Assembly (NCBI GenBank): GCA_047636995.1
Contig: JBLIGQ010000002.1
Coordinates: 57,772-121,771 of the forward strand
Source: JAQWQB01 sp047636995
Lineage (GTDB): Bacteria > Bacteroidota > Bacteroidia > Flavobacteriales_D > Sanyastnellaceae
Length of the DNA: 64,000 nucleotides
Reading direction: 5' to 3'
Shown: positions 8,135-18,046 of the stretch, in pieces
Numbering within the stretch: the stretch's first letter is position 1
Layout: each line of letters starts with the position of its first letter
Made by a program: the position numbers and the translations under genes
The notes under the pieces: generated by a model
Told to the model about the DNA's origin: nothing
Seen by the model: only the letters and a program-made list of their open reading frames with translations
Databases searched by the model: none

Positions 8135-9322
8135 ATGCACATCATTCTTTTTGAGGACAATTTCAGGCATCAATTCTTACCTCTCGTGTTCACACGTCCC
8201 GTAGGTGAACTTCGAGTTGGAATCAGAACACTTTCGCAACAATGGAAAGCTCTTTTGCCTTCTGCGACTTTGAGCCACGGTACAGAACGTTATCTAGAGG
8301 ATGCTTTTCCTGTGCGCATTGAAAGTGAGAACTTGCTGATTAATGCACGCGTATTACCCACTGCTGAACTTCAAGCTCCCATCACAAAATTAGAATTAGG
8401 GACAGCCCTCTATTTAGGGGAAGAACTCATTGCTGCGAAGCTAAGCGAAGCTGACACAATCCAATGGCAGAGCAAACGCCAATTCCCTTCAAATCTCAAA
8501 AGTATTGCTGTTAAGGCAAAAATCCTGACTCACATCACCCAACTTTTCGCTTGGAACGAATTAGCCATTCGCACTGAGTTCGAACGCATGAATCAGAAAG
8601 AATCAGCTCCTATTTCATCAACCGTAACGGTGATTGGAGACAAGAGTCTCGTTTTCATTGAAGATGGTGCTTCGGTTGAAGGCTGCTGGTTAAACACCAC
8701 AAACGGCCCCATCTATATAGGTAAAGACGCAACGGTGATGGAAGCATCAGTGATCTATGGCCCATTTGCTCTATGTGATCATGCAACCGTTAAGGCTGGA
8801 GCTAAAATATACGGAGCAACAACCATTGGTCCGCACAGTAAAGTGGGAGGCGAAGTATCTAACTCTGTCATTCAGGGATACAGCAACAAAGGTCACGATG
8901 GTTTTCTGGGCAATTCAATTATAGGTGAATGGTGCAACATAGGTGCAGATACCAATACCAGTAATTTAAAGAACAATTACTCAGATGTAAGTATCTGGAA
9001 TTATGAAGCCAAAGCTTATCCTTCTTCTGGACTCACCTTCTGTGGATTGATTATGGGTGATCATTCTAAATGCGGAATCAACACCATGTTCAATACAGGA
9101 ACAGTGGTTGGCGTGAATGCCAATATATTCGGAAGTGGTTTTCCTCCAAAATTTATTCCTTCGTTTTCTTGGGGAGGGGCATCTGGGTTTGTTGAGTATG
9201 ACTTTCATAAAGCCCTTGAAGTAGCCGAAAAAGTAATGGCTCGGCGAAAAATCAAATTGGGGCCACAAGATCAATCAATCTTGCGTCATATTTTTGACAC
9301 TTCGGCACCTTTCCGGAGCTAA
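8135..9322 (+). CDS. GlmU-like UDP-N-acetylglucosamine enzyme (alternative bacterial type)
   Basis: 395 residues. The N-terminus (MHIILFEDNFRHQFLPL followed by FTRPVGELRVGI) is that of the Bacteroidetes GlmU-like proteins, which combine a diverged nucleotidyltransferase part with a C-terminal left-handed beta-helix acyltransferase. Hexapeptide repeats run from about residue 170 to 345 (GPIYIGKDATV, KIYGATTIGPHSKVGGEV, IGEWCNIGADT). The expected role is forming UDP-N-acetylglucosamine for peptidoglycan and lipid A in organisms lacking classical GlmU, but the sugar-phosphate substrate is inferred from the family. It lies 105 bases before lon on the same strand. Confidence 0.82.
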   Translation: MHIILFEDNFRHQFLPLVFTRPVGELRVGIRTLSQQWKALLPSATLSHGTERYLEDAFPVRIESENLLINARVLPTAELQAPITKLELGTALYLGEELIAAKLSEADTIQWQSKRQFPSNLKSIAVKAKILTHITQLFAWNELAIRTEFERMNQKESAPISSTVTVIGDKSLVFIEDGASVEGCWLNTTNGPIYIGKDATVMEASVIYGPFALCDHATVKAGAKIYGATTIGPHSKVGGEVSNSVIQGYSNKGHDGFLGNSIIGEWCNIGADTNTSNLKNNYSDVSIWNYEAKAYPSSGLTFCGLIMGDHSKCGINTMFNTGTVVGVNANIFGSGFPPKFIPSFSWGGASGFVEYDFHKALEVAEKVMARRKIKLGPQDQSILRHIFDTSAPFRS

Positions 9323-9427
9323 TCCCGACAAAATTTCCGAATGTTTGCGTTGGCACAAGCTTTGACCAAGTCTATGTAGCACGAAATTGCAATCACTTTT
9401 GATGGCAATATGACATTTTGACCAATT

Positions 9428-11863
9428 ATGGCATTTGAAGACGAATTTTTGAATTTGACAGATATAAAAGATCATGATTTCATTCCGCTCATTTCTCCCG
9501 AGGACGAGGAGGCAATGAATGAAGAGAAATCTCCTGAGATTATTCCAATTTTACCCTTACGAAACACTGTGCTTTTCCCGGGGGTTGTCATCCCTATCAC
9601 GGTTGGGAGAGACCGATCAATTCGCTTGATTAACGACGCTCACAAATCAGATAAAATCATTGGTGTTGTTTCTCAATCTGATGGTGATATTGAAGAACCT
9701 ACTGCTGTTGACCTGAATAAAGTAGGGACGGTTGCTGTCATTGTAAAAATGCTCAAAATGCCTGACGGCAGCACGACGGTAATTATTCAAGGCAAAAAGC
9801 GTTTTGAATGGCTAGAAATGGTTGAAGAACAACCTGTGATGAAAGCGCGTATTCGTGAATTCAACGAGCGCGAAAGCAAAGCAACTGAAAACGAACGAAG
9901 CGCACTCCAAGACAGCCTCAAGGAATTGGCTTTGAAAATCATCCAGAAGTCGCCAAATATTCCTTCAGAAGCAGGTTTCGCCATAAAGAACATCGAAAGT
10001 CTTTCATTCTTGGTGAATTTCATTTCTTCCAACATGAATATCAAAGTGGAAGAAAAACAGCGCCTGCTAGAAATAACAGATCTTAAAGAACGGGCTGAAG
10101 AGGCATTGAAATTAATGACCCTCGAACTGCAAATGTTAGATTTAAAGAATGACATTCAGTCAAAGGTAAAAACCGACATTGACAAGCAGCAGCGTGAATA
10201 CTTCTTGAACCAACAATTAAAGCAAATTCAAGAAGAGCTAGGCACGAATCCTTCCAAAGACGACATTGAACTCAAACGTAAACGTGGTTTGAAGAAAAAA
10301 TGGTCGAAATCAGTGAAGGAAACCTTTGACAAGGAATTGAAGAAACTTGAACGAATGAATCCGCAAAGTGCTGAATACTCTGTTCAAACCAACTATGTTG
10401 AGCTCCTGCTTGATTTACCCTGGAACCATTACAGTGATGACGACTTCAATCTAAAGCATGCGCAAGAAATTCTTGACCGGGACCACTATGGATTGGAGAA
10501 AGTAAAAGAGCGCATCATTGAACACCTTGCTGTTTTGAAAATCAAAGGCGATATGAAAGCGCCAATCATTTGCTTGTACGGACCTCCTGGAGTAGGAAAG
10601 ACATCTCTTGGTAAGAGTGTAGCTGAAGCTTTGGGCCGAAAATACATGCGCATGAGCTTGGGGGGCCTGCGTGATGAAGCTGAAATACGAGGACACCGGA
10701 AAACCTACATCGGCGCGATGCCGGGAAGAATCATCCAAAACATAAAAAAAGCAGGAACATCGAATCCTCTTTTTGTACTGGATGAAATTGATAAGCTGGC
10801 AAGAGACGCACATGGTGATCCCTCTTCTGCTATGTTGGAAGTATTGGACCCTGAACAAAACAGCACATTCTATGACAACTATGTTGAAATAGATTACGAC
10901 TTGAGCAAAGTGCTTTTTGTGGCTACATGCAATAACTTAAGCACCATTCAACCTGCCCTTCGAGATCGAATGGAAATCATTGAAGTAACCGGTTACACCG
11001 TTGAGGAAAAAGTAGAAATTGGGGTACGTCATCTTGCGCCAAAACATCTGAAAGACACTGGCATAAAGGCTGATCAGATTTCCATTGGGACTGATGTGAT
11101 TGAGCGCATCGTGATAGAGTACACCAATGAGAGTGGGGTTCGTGGCCTAGATAAACGCATTGGCAAGGTTGTTCGTTTCAGAGCCAAGCAAATTGCATTG
11201 GAAGAAAAATACAACGTTGTGGTGGCCCTTGAAGACCTTGTTGAAATTTTCGGCCCTAGCCATGAAAAAGACAAGTACCAGGGCAATGACGTTGCTGGAG
11301 TAGTTACAGGTCTGGCATGGACTCCTACAGGTGGAGACATCTTGTTTATTGAGACTTCACTGACGAAAGGAAAAGGCAAGCTCACTTTAACAGGGAATTT
11401 AGGAGATGTGATGAAAGAATCTGCCGTGCTTGCTTTAGAGTACCTTAAAGCACACTCAGAACACCTTGGCATTGAGCAAGAAGTTTTTGACAAATGGAAT
11501 GTTCACATTCACGTTCCTCAGGGTGCCATCCCGAAAGATGGGCCTTCAGCTGGAATTACCATTTTAACGGCCCTCGCTTCTGCTTTTTCACAGAAGAAAG
11601 TCAAGAAATACTTGGCCATGACAGGAGAGATTACACTTCGAGGAAGTGTTCTACCTGTTGGAGGAATAAAGGAGAAAATCTTGGCCGCGAAACGAGCGGG
11701 GATAAGAGAGATTATTCTTTCTGAACGAAACAGAAAAGACATTCAGGAAATCAATGAGCGTTACTTAAAAGGATTGACGTTCCATTACGTTAGAGATATG
11801 ATTGACGTAATTGACAAAGCCCTGCTAGAAGAGCAAGTTGTAAAACCCCTGAAAATTGTATGA
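9428..11863 (+). CDS. lon: Lon ATP-dependent protease (endopeptidase La)
   Basis: 811 residues, full length for LonA. The N-terminal substrate-binding domain begins with PILPLRNTVLFPGVVIPITV. The AAA+ module has Walker A GPPGVGKTS near residue 385 and Walker B FVLDEIDKL. The protease domain carries the Ser-Lys dyad: Ser707 in PKDGPSAG and Lys750 in GGIKEK, with the family's 43-residue spacing. It degrades misfolded and some regulatory proteins in the cytoplasm. A clear terminator follows ten bases after the stop, so lon is probably the end of its transcript. No heat-shock operator is recognised upstream. Confidence 0.98.
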   Translation: MAFEDEFLNLTDIKDHDFIPLISPEDEEAMNEEKSPEIIPILPLRNTVLFPGVVIPITVGRDRSIRLINDAHKSDKIIGVVSQSDGDIEEPTAVDLNKVGTVAVIVKMLKMPDGSTTVIIQGKKRFEWLEMVEEQPVMKARIREFNERESKATENERSALQDSLKELALKIIQKSPNIPSEAGFAIKNIESLSFLVNFISSNMNIKVEEKQRLLEITDLKERAEEALKLMTLELQMLDLKNDIQSKVKTDIDKQQREYFLNQQLKQIQEELGTNPSKDDIELKRKRGLKKKWSKSVKETFDKELKKLERMNPQSAEYSVQTNYVELLLDLPWNHYSDDDFNLKHAQEILDRDHYGLEKVKERIIEHLAVLKIKGDMKAPIICLYGPPGVGKTSLGKSVAEALGRKYMRMSLGGLRDEAEIRGHRKTYIGAMPGRIIQNIKKAGTSNPLFVLDEIDKLARDAHGDPSSAMLEVLDPEQNSTFYDNYVEIDYDLSKVLFVATCNNLSTIQPALRDRMEIIEVTGYTVEEKVEIGVRHLAPKHLKDTGIKADQISIGTDVIERIVIEYTNESGVRGLDKRIGKVVRFRAKQIALEEKYNVVVALEDLVEIFGPSHEKDKYQGNDVAGVVTGLAWTPTGGDILFIETSLTKGKGKLTLTGNLGDVMKESAVLALEYLKAHSEHLGIEQEVFDKWNVHIHVPQGAIPKDGPSAGITILTALASAFSQKKVKKYLAMTGEITLRGSVLPVGGIKEKILAAKRAGIREIILSERNRKDIQEINERYLKGLTFHYVRDMIDVIDKALLEEQVVKPLKIV

Positions 11864-11872
11864 ACACTGCAA

Positions 11873-11906
11873 GGCTGAGTTTCTTAACTAAACTCAGCCT
11901 CTTTTT
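11873..11906 (+). terminator. Rho-independent terminator of lon
   Basis: A perfect 10-bp stem, GGCTGAGTTT (11873-11882) and AAACTCAGCC (11890-11899), with a 7-base loop, is followed by TCTTTTT. It lies just after the lon stop codon. Confidence 0.9.
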
Positions 11907-11920
11907 CCCATCAAGAATCC

Positions 11921-11928
11921 TAGCTTTG
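11921..11928 (+). promoter_or_regulatory. TAnnTTTG box, probable -7 element of the porQ-cmk transcript
   Basis: TAGCTTTG matches the Bacteroidetes -7 consensus TAnnTTTG exactly. It sits between the lon terminator and porQ, where a promoter is required. No clear -33 TTTG is seen at the usual distance. Confidence 0.45.
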
Positions 11929-12008
11929 CATGAGAAGGAGATACCAATAATAGACACGTGTGCAATAAGCATTCGAACAAGACGTTTCTGATAGTGTTAA
12001 CCACAACT

Positions 12009-13040
12009 GTGAAAAAGACCCTACTACTTTTCGGATTTTTATTCTTTGCTTTAGTAGCACAGAGTCAAACAGGCGGACAAACCGTCTTCAATTCATTAAC
12101 TATTCCTACTTCTGCAAGGGCAGCAGCCATGGGTGGAGCATTGCCAACGATTCGAGACGGCGATTTAAGTTTAGCTCTTTTCAATCCAGCACTCCTTGAT
12201 TCTTTGAGCCACCAGAAAGTAAGTCTTTCATATGTTAATTATTTCAGTGATGTCAACCTTGGCTATGCGGCATACGCGTATCATTTAGACAGCTCTAACA
12301 TCACCTTATCTGGTGCCATTCAATATGTAGATTATGGCCAGTTCACAGAAAGAGATGCCTCTGGTTTGGAGATTGGTTCGTTCAATGCAGGCGATTACGC
12401 TTTGGTAATAGGAGCCGCCATGCCGGTAGACTCCCTTTTCACTATTGGAGTAAACCTCAAAGGAATTTACAGCAGTTTAGCCAATTACGACGCTTGGGGT
12501 TTGGCCATTGACGCGGGCGCTACATACTACAATCCTGAAAAGAAGTTTTCTGCATCACTTGTTGTTCAGAATTTGGGTTACCAATTTAATGGCTACCGTG
12601 ATGATCTGAGAGATACATTGCCCGTGAATTTGCAGTTCGCTATTGCAAAACAGCTCAAGCATGCTCCATTTCGGTTTTCGCTGGTTTTCGACCAACTGCA
12701 GCGATGGGATTTAACTGATGGCCAAGAACCAGTAACAATTGTAGACCCTATCACGGGAGATGTTATCTCTGAAGGGAAATCGCAATTTGGAGACAAGCTA
12801 ATGCGCCATGTTATTTTCGGAACCGAAGTGCTCCTTGGAAATAATTTCAGTGTAAATGTGGGCTACAATTACAGACGAAGACAAGAGTTGAAATTAGAAG
12901 ACAGACCCGGAACAGCTGGCCTTTCTTGGGGTCTTGGTGCTAAAATCAACAAATTCTCCATTGCATACGGCAGGGCTATTTACCATTTAGCTGGCCCTTC
13001 AAACCACTTCACTGTATCTACGCGCATTTCAGATTGGTGA
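12009..13040 (+). CDS. porQ: Type IX secretion system protein PorQ
   Basis: About 343 residues from a GTG at 12009 that puts the signal peptide VKKTLLLFGFLFFALVAQSQ at the N-terminus; the frame is open to another GTG at 11958. There is no ATG near the signal, so the start is uncertain. The mature protein begins with QTVFNSLTIPTSARAAAMGG, the typical PorQ opening, and continues as a predicted outer-membrane beta-barrel with alternating strands. PorQ belongs to the PorV/PorQ/PorZ/PorU attachment complex that processes and anchors T9SS cargo. Two T9SS cargo proteins are encoded in this window. The neighbour downstream is cmk, a frequent partner of porQ in this phylum. Confidence 0.9.
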   Translation: MKKTLLLFGFLFFALVAQSQTGGQTVFNSLTIPTSARAAAMGGALPTIRDGDLSLALFNPALLDSLSHQKVSLSYVNYFSDVNLGYAAYAYHLDSSNITLSGAIQYVDYGQFTERDASGLEIGSFNAGDYALVIGAAMPVDSLFTIGVNLKGIYSSLANYDAWGLAIDAGATYYNPEKKFSASLVVQNLGYQFNGYRDDLRDTLPVNLQFAIAKQLKHAPFRFSLVFDQLQRWDLTDGQEPVTIVDPITGDVISEGKSQFGDKLMRHVIFGTEVLLGNNFSVNVGYNYRRRQELKLEDRPGTAGLSWGLGAKINKFSIAYGRAIYHLAGPSNHFTVSTRISDW

Positions 13041-13093
13041 TCGGTTGCTAAGAAAGAGCAAATGCGGTATATTTACAGGAAATCCTGAGTCTA

Positions 13094-13801
13094 GTGAGAA
13101 AGAAAATCAACATTGCCATAGACGGCTACTCCTCTTGCGGAAAAAGTACTTTAGCGAAAGCATTGGCCAAAGAATTGAACTACTTATATATTGACTCAGG
13201 AGCAATGTACAGAGCCATCACCCTTTTTGCATTGAAAAACCAAGGCTTTAAAAATGATGAGGTTATGGTTGATAAAATGCAATCAATCATTGATAACGCT
13301 TACGTCACTTTCAAGTACAATACAGACAGTAAGCAAGTTGATACTTTTCTCAATGGCGTAAATGTTGAAAAGGAAATCAGAAGCATGCAAGTTTCAAAGT
13401 ATGTGAGCAAAATCGCCGCGCTTTTTGAAGTCCGAAAAAAGCTTGTTCGTTTGCAGCAGCGAATGTCTGAAACAAAGGGCGTTGTAATGGATGGAAGAGA
13501 CATAGGCACTGTGGTACTTCCAAACGCTGAGTTAAAGTTCTTTATGACAGCGGAACCTGGTGTTCGAGCTCAAAGAAGATTTGACGAACTGCTTTCAACG
13601 GGCGTGGAAGTCACCCTCGAGGAAGTGACTGCAAATGTGAAAGAAAGAGACTACATTGACTCTAACAGAGAGCATGATCCGCTGAAACAAGCAGAGCAAG
13701 CCGTTGTAGTAGACAACTCGAATCTGACACTGGATGAACAGTTCACATTCATTATGGGACAAGTATCAAAAGCGATCGAATCAGCTGCGCTTACTTCTTA
13801 A
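13094..13801 (+). CDS. cmk: (d)CMP kinase
   Basis: 235 residues from a GTG start (MRKKINIAIDGYSSCGKSTL). The P-loop GYSSCGKST is at residues 11-19, YIDSGAMYRA is the CMP-binding segment of the family, and MDGRDIGTVV and the RAQRR arginine-rich lid follow in order. It phosphorylates CMP and dCMP with ATP in pyrimidine salvage. It follows porQ by 53 bases on the same strand and is probably cotranscribed with it. Confidence 0.96.
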   Translation: MRKKINIAIDGYSSCGKSTLAKALAKELNYLYIDSGAMYRAITLFALKNQGFKNDEVMVDKMQSIIDNAYVTFKYNTDSKQVDTFLNGVNVEKEIRSMQVSKYVSKIAALFEVRKKLVRLQQRMSETKGVVMDGRDIGTVVLPNAELKFFMTAEPGVRAQRRFDELLSTGVEVTLEEVTANVKERDYIDSNREHDPLKQAEQAVVVDNSNLTLDEQFTFIMGQVSKAIESAALTS

Positions 13802-13911
13802 ACGGCACGGACATTGTGCGTTTACTTACGAATGTTGAAAACTGCTGAATGGTCAATTTAAAAGGCCTTTCTTGCGTTCTACCTTCGAGTGATACTTTGA
13901 TGTCCATTTTG

Positions 13912-16896
13912 ATGAAGAAACTGATTCCATTTTTCTGTATTACCATTGCTTTTATAGGAACCCTAGATTTGGCTGCGCAGCAAAGCAGTAAGGTTATTCC
14001 CGAATTTAGGAAAGTTGAAACTCCTTGGGCAGACTCTGTTTTACTTTCAATGACCCTTGAACAGAAAATTGGTCAGCTCTTCATGGTTGCAGCCTATAGC
14101 AACCGAGATCAAGAACACATTGATGAAATAAAAGGACTGATTGAAAATGAGCATATCGGCGGTCTAATCTTCATGCAAGGAGGACCGATTCGTCAAGCAA
14201 ATCTCACAAACTATTATCAAGAAATAAGCACCACTCCCCTTCTTCTATCTATGGATGCTGAATGGGGTCTAGGAATGAGACTCGATAGTGTACCCTTTTT
14301 CCCAAGACAAATGACATTGGGGGCCACTTATGATGATGATTTGGTTTATGATTTCGGGAGGTTACAAGGGAAACAACTTCGCCGAATGGGGGTGCACGTA
14401 AGCTTCTCTCCTGTAGTAGACATCAATAGTAACGCTGCAAACCCTGTCATTGGGAACCGCTCGTTTGGTGAACTCAGAGAACAAGTTGCCAAATTGGGCG
14501 AAGCCTACATGAAAGGTCTGCAAGACGAGCATGTGCTGGCAAATGCAAAACATTTCCCAGGACATGGAGACACTGACAAAGACAGCCACAAGACATTGCC
14601 GTCTATTTTACATACCAGAGCAAGACTAGACAGCATTGAGCTGTACCCGTTCGAGCAATTGATCCAGCATGGAGTTGGAAGCATGATGGTTGCTCACTTA
14701 GAGGTGCCCGCTTTGGATCCTGCTCCCGGCATCCCAACCACCTTGTCTCCCAAAGTGGTCACTGACCTACTTCGAAATGAGATGGGATTTGATGGACTTG
14801 TTTTCACTGACGCATTGAACATGAGAGGTGTGGCAGATATTGCTGGACCTGGAGATGCTGAGTTCCGATCATTGATTGCAGGAAACGATGTACTTCTCTT
14901 TGCGGGTGATGTTCCTTTAGCCATTGAACGCATTCTTAAAGGGATTGAAAAGAGTGAGATTTCAGTTGGTCAGATTGATGAACATTGTTACCGCATACTT
15001 CAGGCTAAAGAGTGGTGCGGACTGAATGATTTGACTCCTGTCAAGACCCAAGGACTGATTGCTGACCTTAATAATTCGGAAGCAAAATCGATTCAACGTA
15101 GGCTCGTTGAAAGTTCTTTAACTGTGCTCAAAAACGATGGATCATTGCCCATTAAAGAATCTGCACCTGGTTCTGTAGCGGTCCTATCTATTGGAACGGA
15201 GGTTCAAACCCCTTTCAATGACCGGTTCTCAAGTTTGATTGCAGCTGATTACTTCAGCCTCCCAAAGAATCCAGACTTCAATACAAGTCAAAAAATGGAA
15301 TCTAGGCTGGCTGAATATGACCTTGTAATTGTTAACTTCCTAAGTGCCAGCAATCGTCCATCCGAAAATTTTGGTGTCTCCAACCAAAGTGTGCGCATCG
15401 TAAACGCCATCAATTCAAAGACCAAGGTTGTAATTAACCTCTTTACGAATCCGTACGCGCTGAAGCAAATGCGCGGAATTGAAAAAGCAGAATGTATCTT
15501 AGTGGCCTATCAAGATGATTCACTCACACAAACCATTTGTGCTGAAGCGCTTGCTGCAGGGGCATTTGCATTGGGTCGGCTCCCAGTAACAGCTAGCGTT
15601 CATTTCCCAGTCGGCCTGGGCCTTCCTTTGAGCACACTTACTCGACTTCGGCATACGTATCCTGAATTTGTAGGCCTAGACACGCGTGACCTCGTCCGCA
15701 TTGATAGTATTGCACAAAACGGCATTCAGGAACAAGCTTATCCTGGTTGCAGAGTGCTTGTAATAAAAAATGAAAGCATCATCATAGATCGGAGTTATGG
15801 ACACCTGACCTATGAGAATAAGGATCCGGTAACCCGAAAAACGGTTTATGATTTAGCTTCTATCACAAAAATAGTTGCTTCTACCGCGGCATTGATGCGC
15901 TTATATGACGAAGGAGAAATAAATTTAAATTACAGCTTATGTGATTACGTTGCACTGCCTGATACTGCTGCATGTTACAACGTAAATTTGAGGGAAATGA
16001 TGAGTCACTATGCACAACTCCCTGCATGGATTCCGTTCTACTTAGAAACCATGAACAGTGGTAAAATTCGTCCAGAACTTTATCGAGAGCAAGCTGTCTC
16101 TGGCTTTTCAACACTGGTAGCTGATGACCTCTACATAAAAGATAGTTATGTAGATTCTATCTACGCTGCGATTGCTGGAGCTGCATTGCGGTCAAAGAAG
16201 GAATACAAGTACAGTGATCTGGGTTATTACTATGTCAAGTCAATGATTGAAAGTATTTCTGGAGTGCCATTAGAAAGGTATGTAGACTCTGTTTTCTATC
16301 AACCAATGGGGTTGCCTTCAATGGGCTACTTGCCTTTGAATAAAATGCAAAAAGACATTATTGCTCCTACAGAGTATGATCTTATTTACAGAAAGCAACT
16401 CATTCATGGCCACGTTCATGATCCGGGAGCGGCTATGATGGGAGGAGTTGGCGGACATGCCGGTGTTTTTTCTACCGCAGAAGATTTAGGAATCATGATG
16501 TACATGTTCATGAATAAAGGCACCTATGGGGGCGTTCAGTACGTCAAAAAAAGCACGTTAGATGAGTTCACAAGCTGTCAATTTTGTGATGAAGGAAATA
16601 GACGAGCAATTGGGTTTGACAAGCCTTCATTGGAAAAAAATTCTGGCCCAACTTGCAACGCTGCATCTGCTCTTAGTTTCGGGCATTCAGGTTTTACAGG
16701 AACTCTTGCTTGGGCAGACCCAAAAGAAGACCTCGTTTATGTATTTTTGTCAAACCGGGTATATCCGAATGCTGATAACACAAAATTGTTGAAGATGGAC
16801 ATTCGAACAGACATCCAAGAAGTCATCTACGATGCAATCAGGAAATCGAAGTTGCGTCAAAATCATGATCTATTGGGCGTTTCAGGTGAAAACTAA
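13912..16896 (+). CDS. Glycoside hydrolase family 3 / class C beta-lactamase-like fusion, secreted
   Basis: About 994 residues from the ATG at 13912 that starts the signal peptide MKKLIPFFCITIAF; in-frame ATGs at 13849 and 13900 are also possible. Residues about 45-370 are a GH3 catalytic domain of the NagZ type: KHFPGHGDTDKDSHKTLP near 213 and the likely nucleophile Asp300 in FTDALNM. A GH3 C-terminal domain (LVESSLTVLKNDGSLPI) runs to about 570. The rest is a serine hydrolase of the class C beta-lactamase / esterase family, with Ser650-x-x-Lys653 (SITK), YSDLGYY in the Tyr position and GHSGFTG as third motif. Probably a periplasmic or lipid-associated enzyme acting on peptidoglycan sugars, with the second domain cleaving an amide or ester. 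The combined activity is inferred. Confidence 0.9.
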   Translation: MKKLIPFFCITIAFIGTLDLAAQQSSKVIPEFRKVETPWADSVLLSMTLEQKIGQLFMVAAYSNRDQEHIDEIKGLIENEHIGGLIFMQGGPIRQANLTNYYQEISTTPLLLSMDAEWGLGMRLDSVPFFPRQMTLGATYDDDLVYDFGRLQGKQLRRMGVHVSFSPVVDINSNAANPVIGNRSFGELREQVAKLGEAYMKGLQDEHVLANAKHFPGHGDTDKDSHKTLPSILHTRARLDSIELYPFEQLIQHGVGSMMVAHLEVPALDPAPGIPTTLSPKVVTDLLRNEMGFDGLVFTDALNMRGVADIAGPGDAEFRSLIAGNDVLLFAGDVPLAIERILKGIEKSEISVGQIDEHCYRILQAKEWCGLNDLTPVKTQGLIADLNNSEAKSIQRRLVESSLTVLKNDGSLPIKESAPGSVAVLSIGTEVQTPFNDRFSSLIAADYFSLPKNPDFNTSQKMESRLAEYDLVIVNFLSASNRPSENFGVSNQSVRIVNAINSKTKVVINLFTNPYALKQMRGIEKAECILVAYQDDSLTQTICAEALAAGAFALGRLPVTASVHFPVGLGLPLSTLTRLRHTYPEFVGLDTRDLVRIDSIAQNGIQEQAYPGCRVLVIKNESIIIDRSYGHLTYENKDPVTRKTVYDLASITKIVASTAALMRLYDEGEINLNYSLCDYVALPDTAACYNVNLREMMSHYAQLPAWIPFYLETMNSGKIRPELYREQAVSGFSTLVADDLYIKDSYVDSIYAAIAGAALRSKKEYKYSDLGYYYVKSMIESISGVPLERYVDSVFYQPMGLPSMGYLPLNKMQKDIIAPTEYDLIYRKQLIHGHVHDPGAAMMGGVGGHAGVFSTAEDLGIMMYMFMNKGTYGGVQYVKKSTLDEFTSCQFCDEGNRRAIGFDKPSLEKNSGPTCNAASALSFGHSGFTGTLAWADPKEDLVYVFLSNRVYPNADNTKLLKMDIRTDIQEVIYDAIRKSKLRQNHDLLGVSGEN

Positions 16897-16917
16897 TCAC
16901 CCCGGGAAGATAAAAAA

Positions 16918-18042
16918 ATGAAGATAGGTATTGTTTGTTACCCAACGTTTGGAGGTAGCGGTGTAGTAGCCACAGAATTAGGCAAAGCACTCGCAGATAA
17001 AGGACATGAAATTCACTTTATAACCTACAACCAACCAGTTCGATTAGGCAGTTTTCGCAAAAATATATTTTACCACGAAGTTTCCGTTTCTGAATACCCC
17101 TTATTTGACTACCCTCCATACGAGCTTGTTCTTGCAAGTAAAATGGTAGATGTAGCGCGGTATGAAAAGCTTGATCTTTTGCATGTTCACTATGCTATTC
17201 CCCATGCATCAGCAGCTTATACAGCGAAAAAAATACTGGAGGTTGATGGCATTTCACTTCCCGTTATAACAACCTTACACGGAACAGATATCACCTTGCT
17301 AGGTAGAGACCGAAGCTTTGAATCAGTGATCAGTTTCGCTATTAATCAAAGCGATGCTGTAACGGCTGTTTCAAGTAGTTTGAAAAATGATACCTACAAG
17401 CTGTTTGGCGTAAATAAAGACATTTCAATTATCCCCAATTTCGTTTGTAATGACCAGTTCAATTTCGGAATCAATGAGGAATTAAGGAAGGAACATGCCC
17501 CGAATGGCGAAAAAATTCTCACGCACATCTCGAACTTCAGGGCAGTTAAGCGGGTTGAAGATATCATTCATGTTTTTGCAGAGGTGCGAAAAAAGGTTCC
17601 CAGCAAGCTAATACTCGTAGGTGATGGTCCTGAAAGGTCACGTGTCGAGCAGCTTTGCAGAGAACTTCGCACGTGCGAGGATGTTATTATGTTAGGCAAG
17701 CTAAAAAACCCAACTGAAGTGCTCTCAATTGCTGATCTATTCCTTTTGCCATCAGAGTCTGAGAGTTTTGGACTTGCGGCATTGGAAGCTATGGCAGCGT
17801 CTGTTCCGGTTATCAGCACCAATACAGGAGGGTTACCTGAAGTGAATCGCCATGGAGTAACCGGAATGATGAGCGACGTTGGAGACATAAATGACATGGT
17901 GAAAAACACCCTCTTTCTCTTAGAAGATGAAGCGCGTCTGGCGAAGTTTAAAAAGCAAGCAAAACAACGTGCTTTGGACTTTGATCTAAAAATAGTATTA
18001 CCAATGTACGAAGCACTTTATGAGCTACTTTTAAAAAAATAG
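16918..18042 (+). CDS. bshA: N-acetyl-alpha-D-glucosaminyl L-malate synthase BshA
   Basis: 374 residues, a GT-B glycosyltransferase of family 4. The N-terminus KIGIVCYPTFGGSGVVATEL is diagnostic of BshA, which joins GlcNAc from UDP-GlcNAc to L-malate in the first step of bacillithiol synthesis. The central THISNFRAVKRVEDII and the nucleotide-binding LLPSESESFGLAALEAMA with its E-x7-E are in place. It lies 21 bases after the GH3 fusion gene and 4 bases before a small membrane-protein gene. bshB and bshC are not in the window. Confidence 0.95.
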   Translation: MKIGIVCYPTFGGSGVVATELGKALADKGHEIHFITYNQPVRLGSFRKNIFYHEVSVSEYPLFDYPPYELVLASKMVDVARYEKLDLLHVHYAIPHASAAYTAKKILEVDGISLPVITTLHGTDITLLGRDRSFESVISFAINQSDAVTAVSSSLKNDTYKLFGVNKDISIIPNFVCNDQFNFGINEELRKEHAPNGEKILTHISNFRAVKRVEDIIHVFAEVRKKVPSKLILVGDGPERSRVEQLCRELRTCEDVIMLGKLKNPTEVLSIADLFLLPSESESFGLAALEAMAASVPVISTNTGGLPEVNRHGVTGMMSDVGDINDMVKNTLFLLEDEARLAKFKKQAKQRALDFDLKIVLPMYEALYELLLKK

Positions 18043-18046
18043 CAGC

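Noticed and set aside
10451..10858. Minus-strand ORF of 135 codons within lon
   Set aside because: It lies wholly opposite the conserved AAA+ region of lon; codon constraint of lon explains it.
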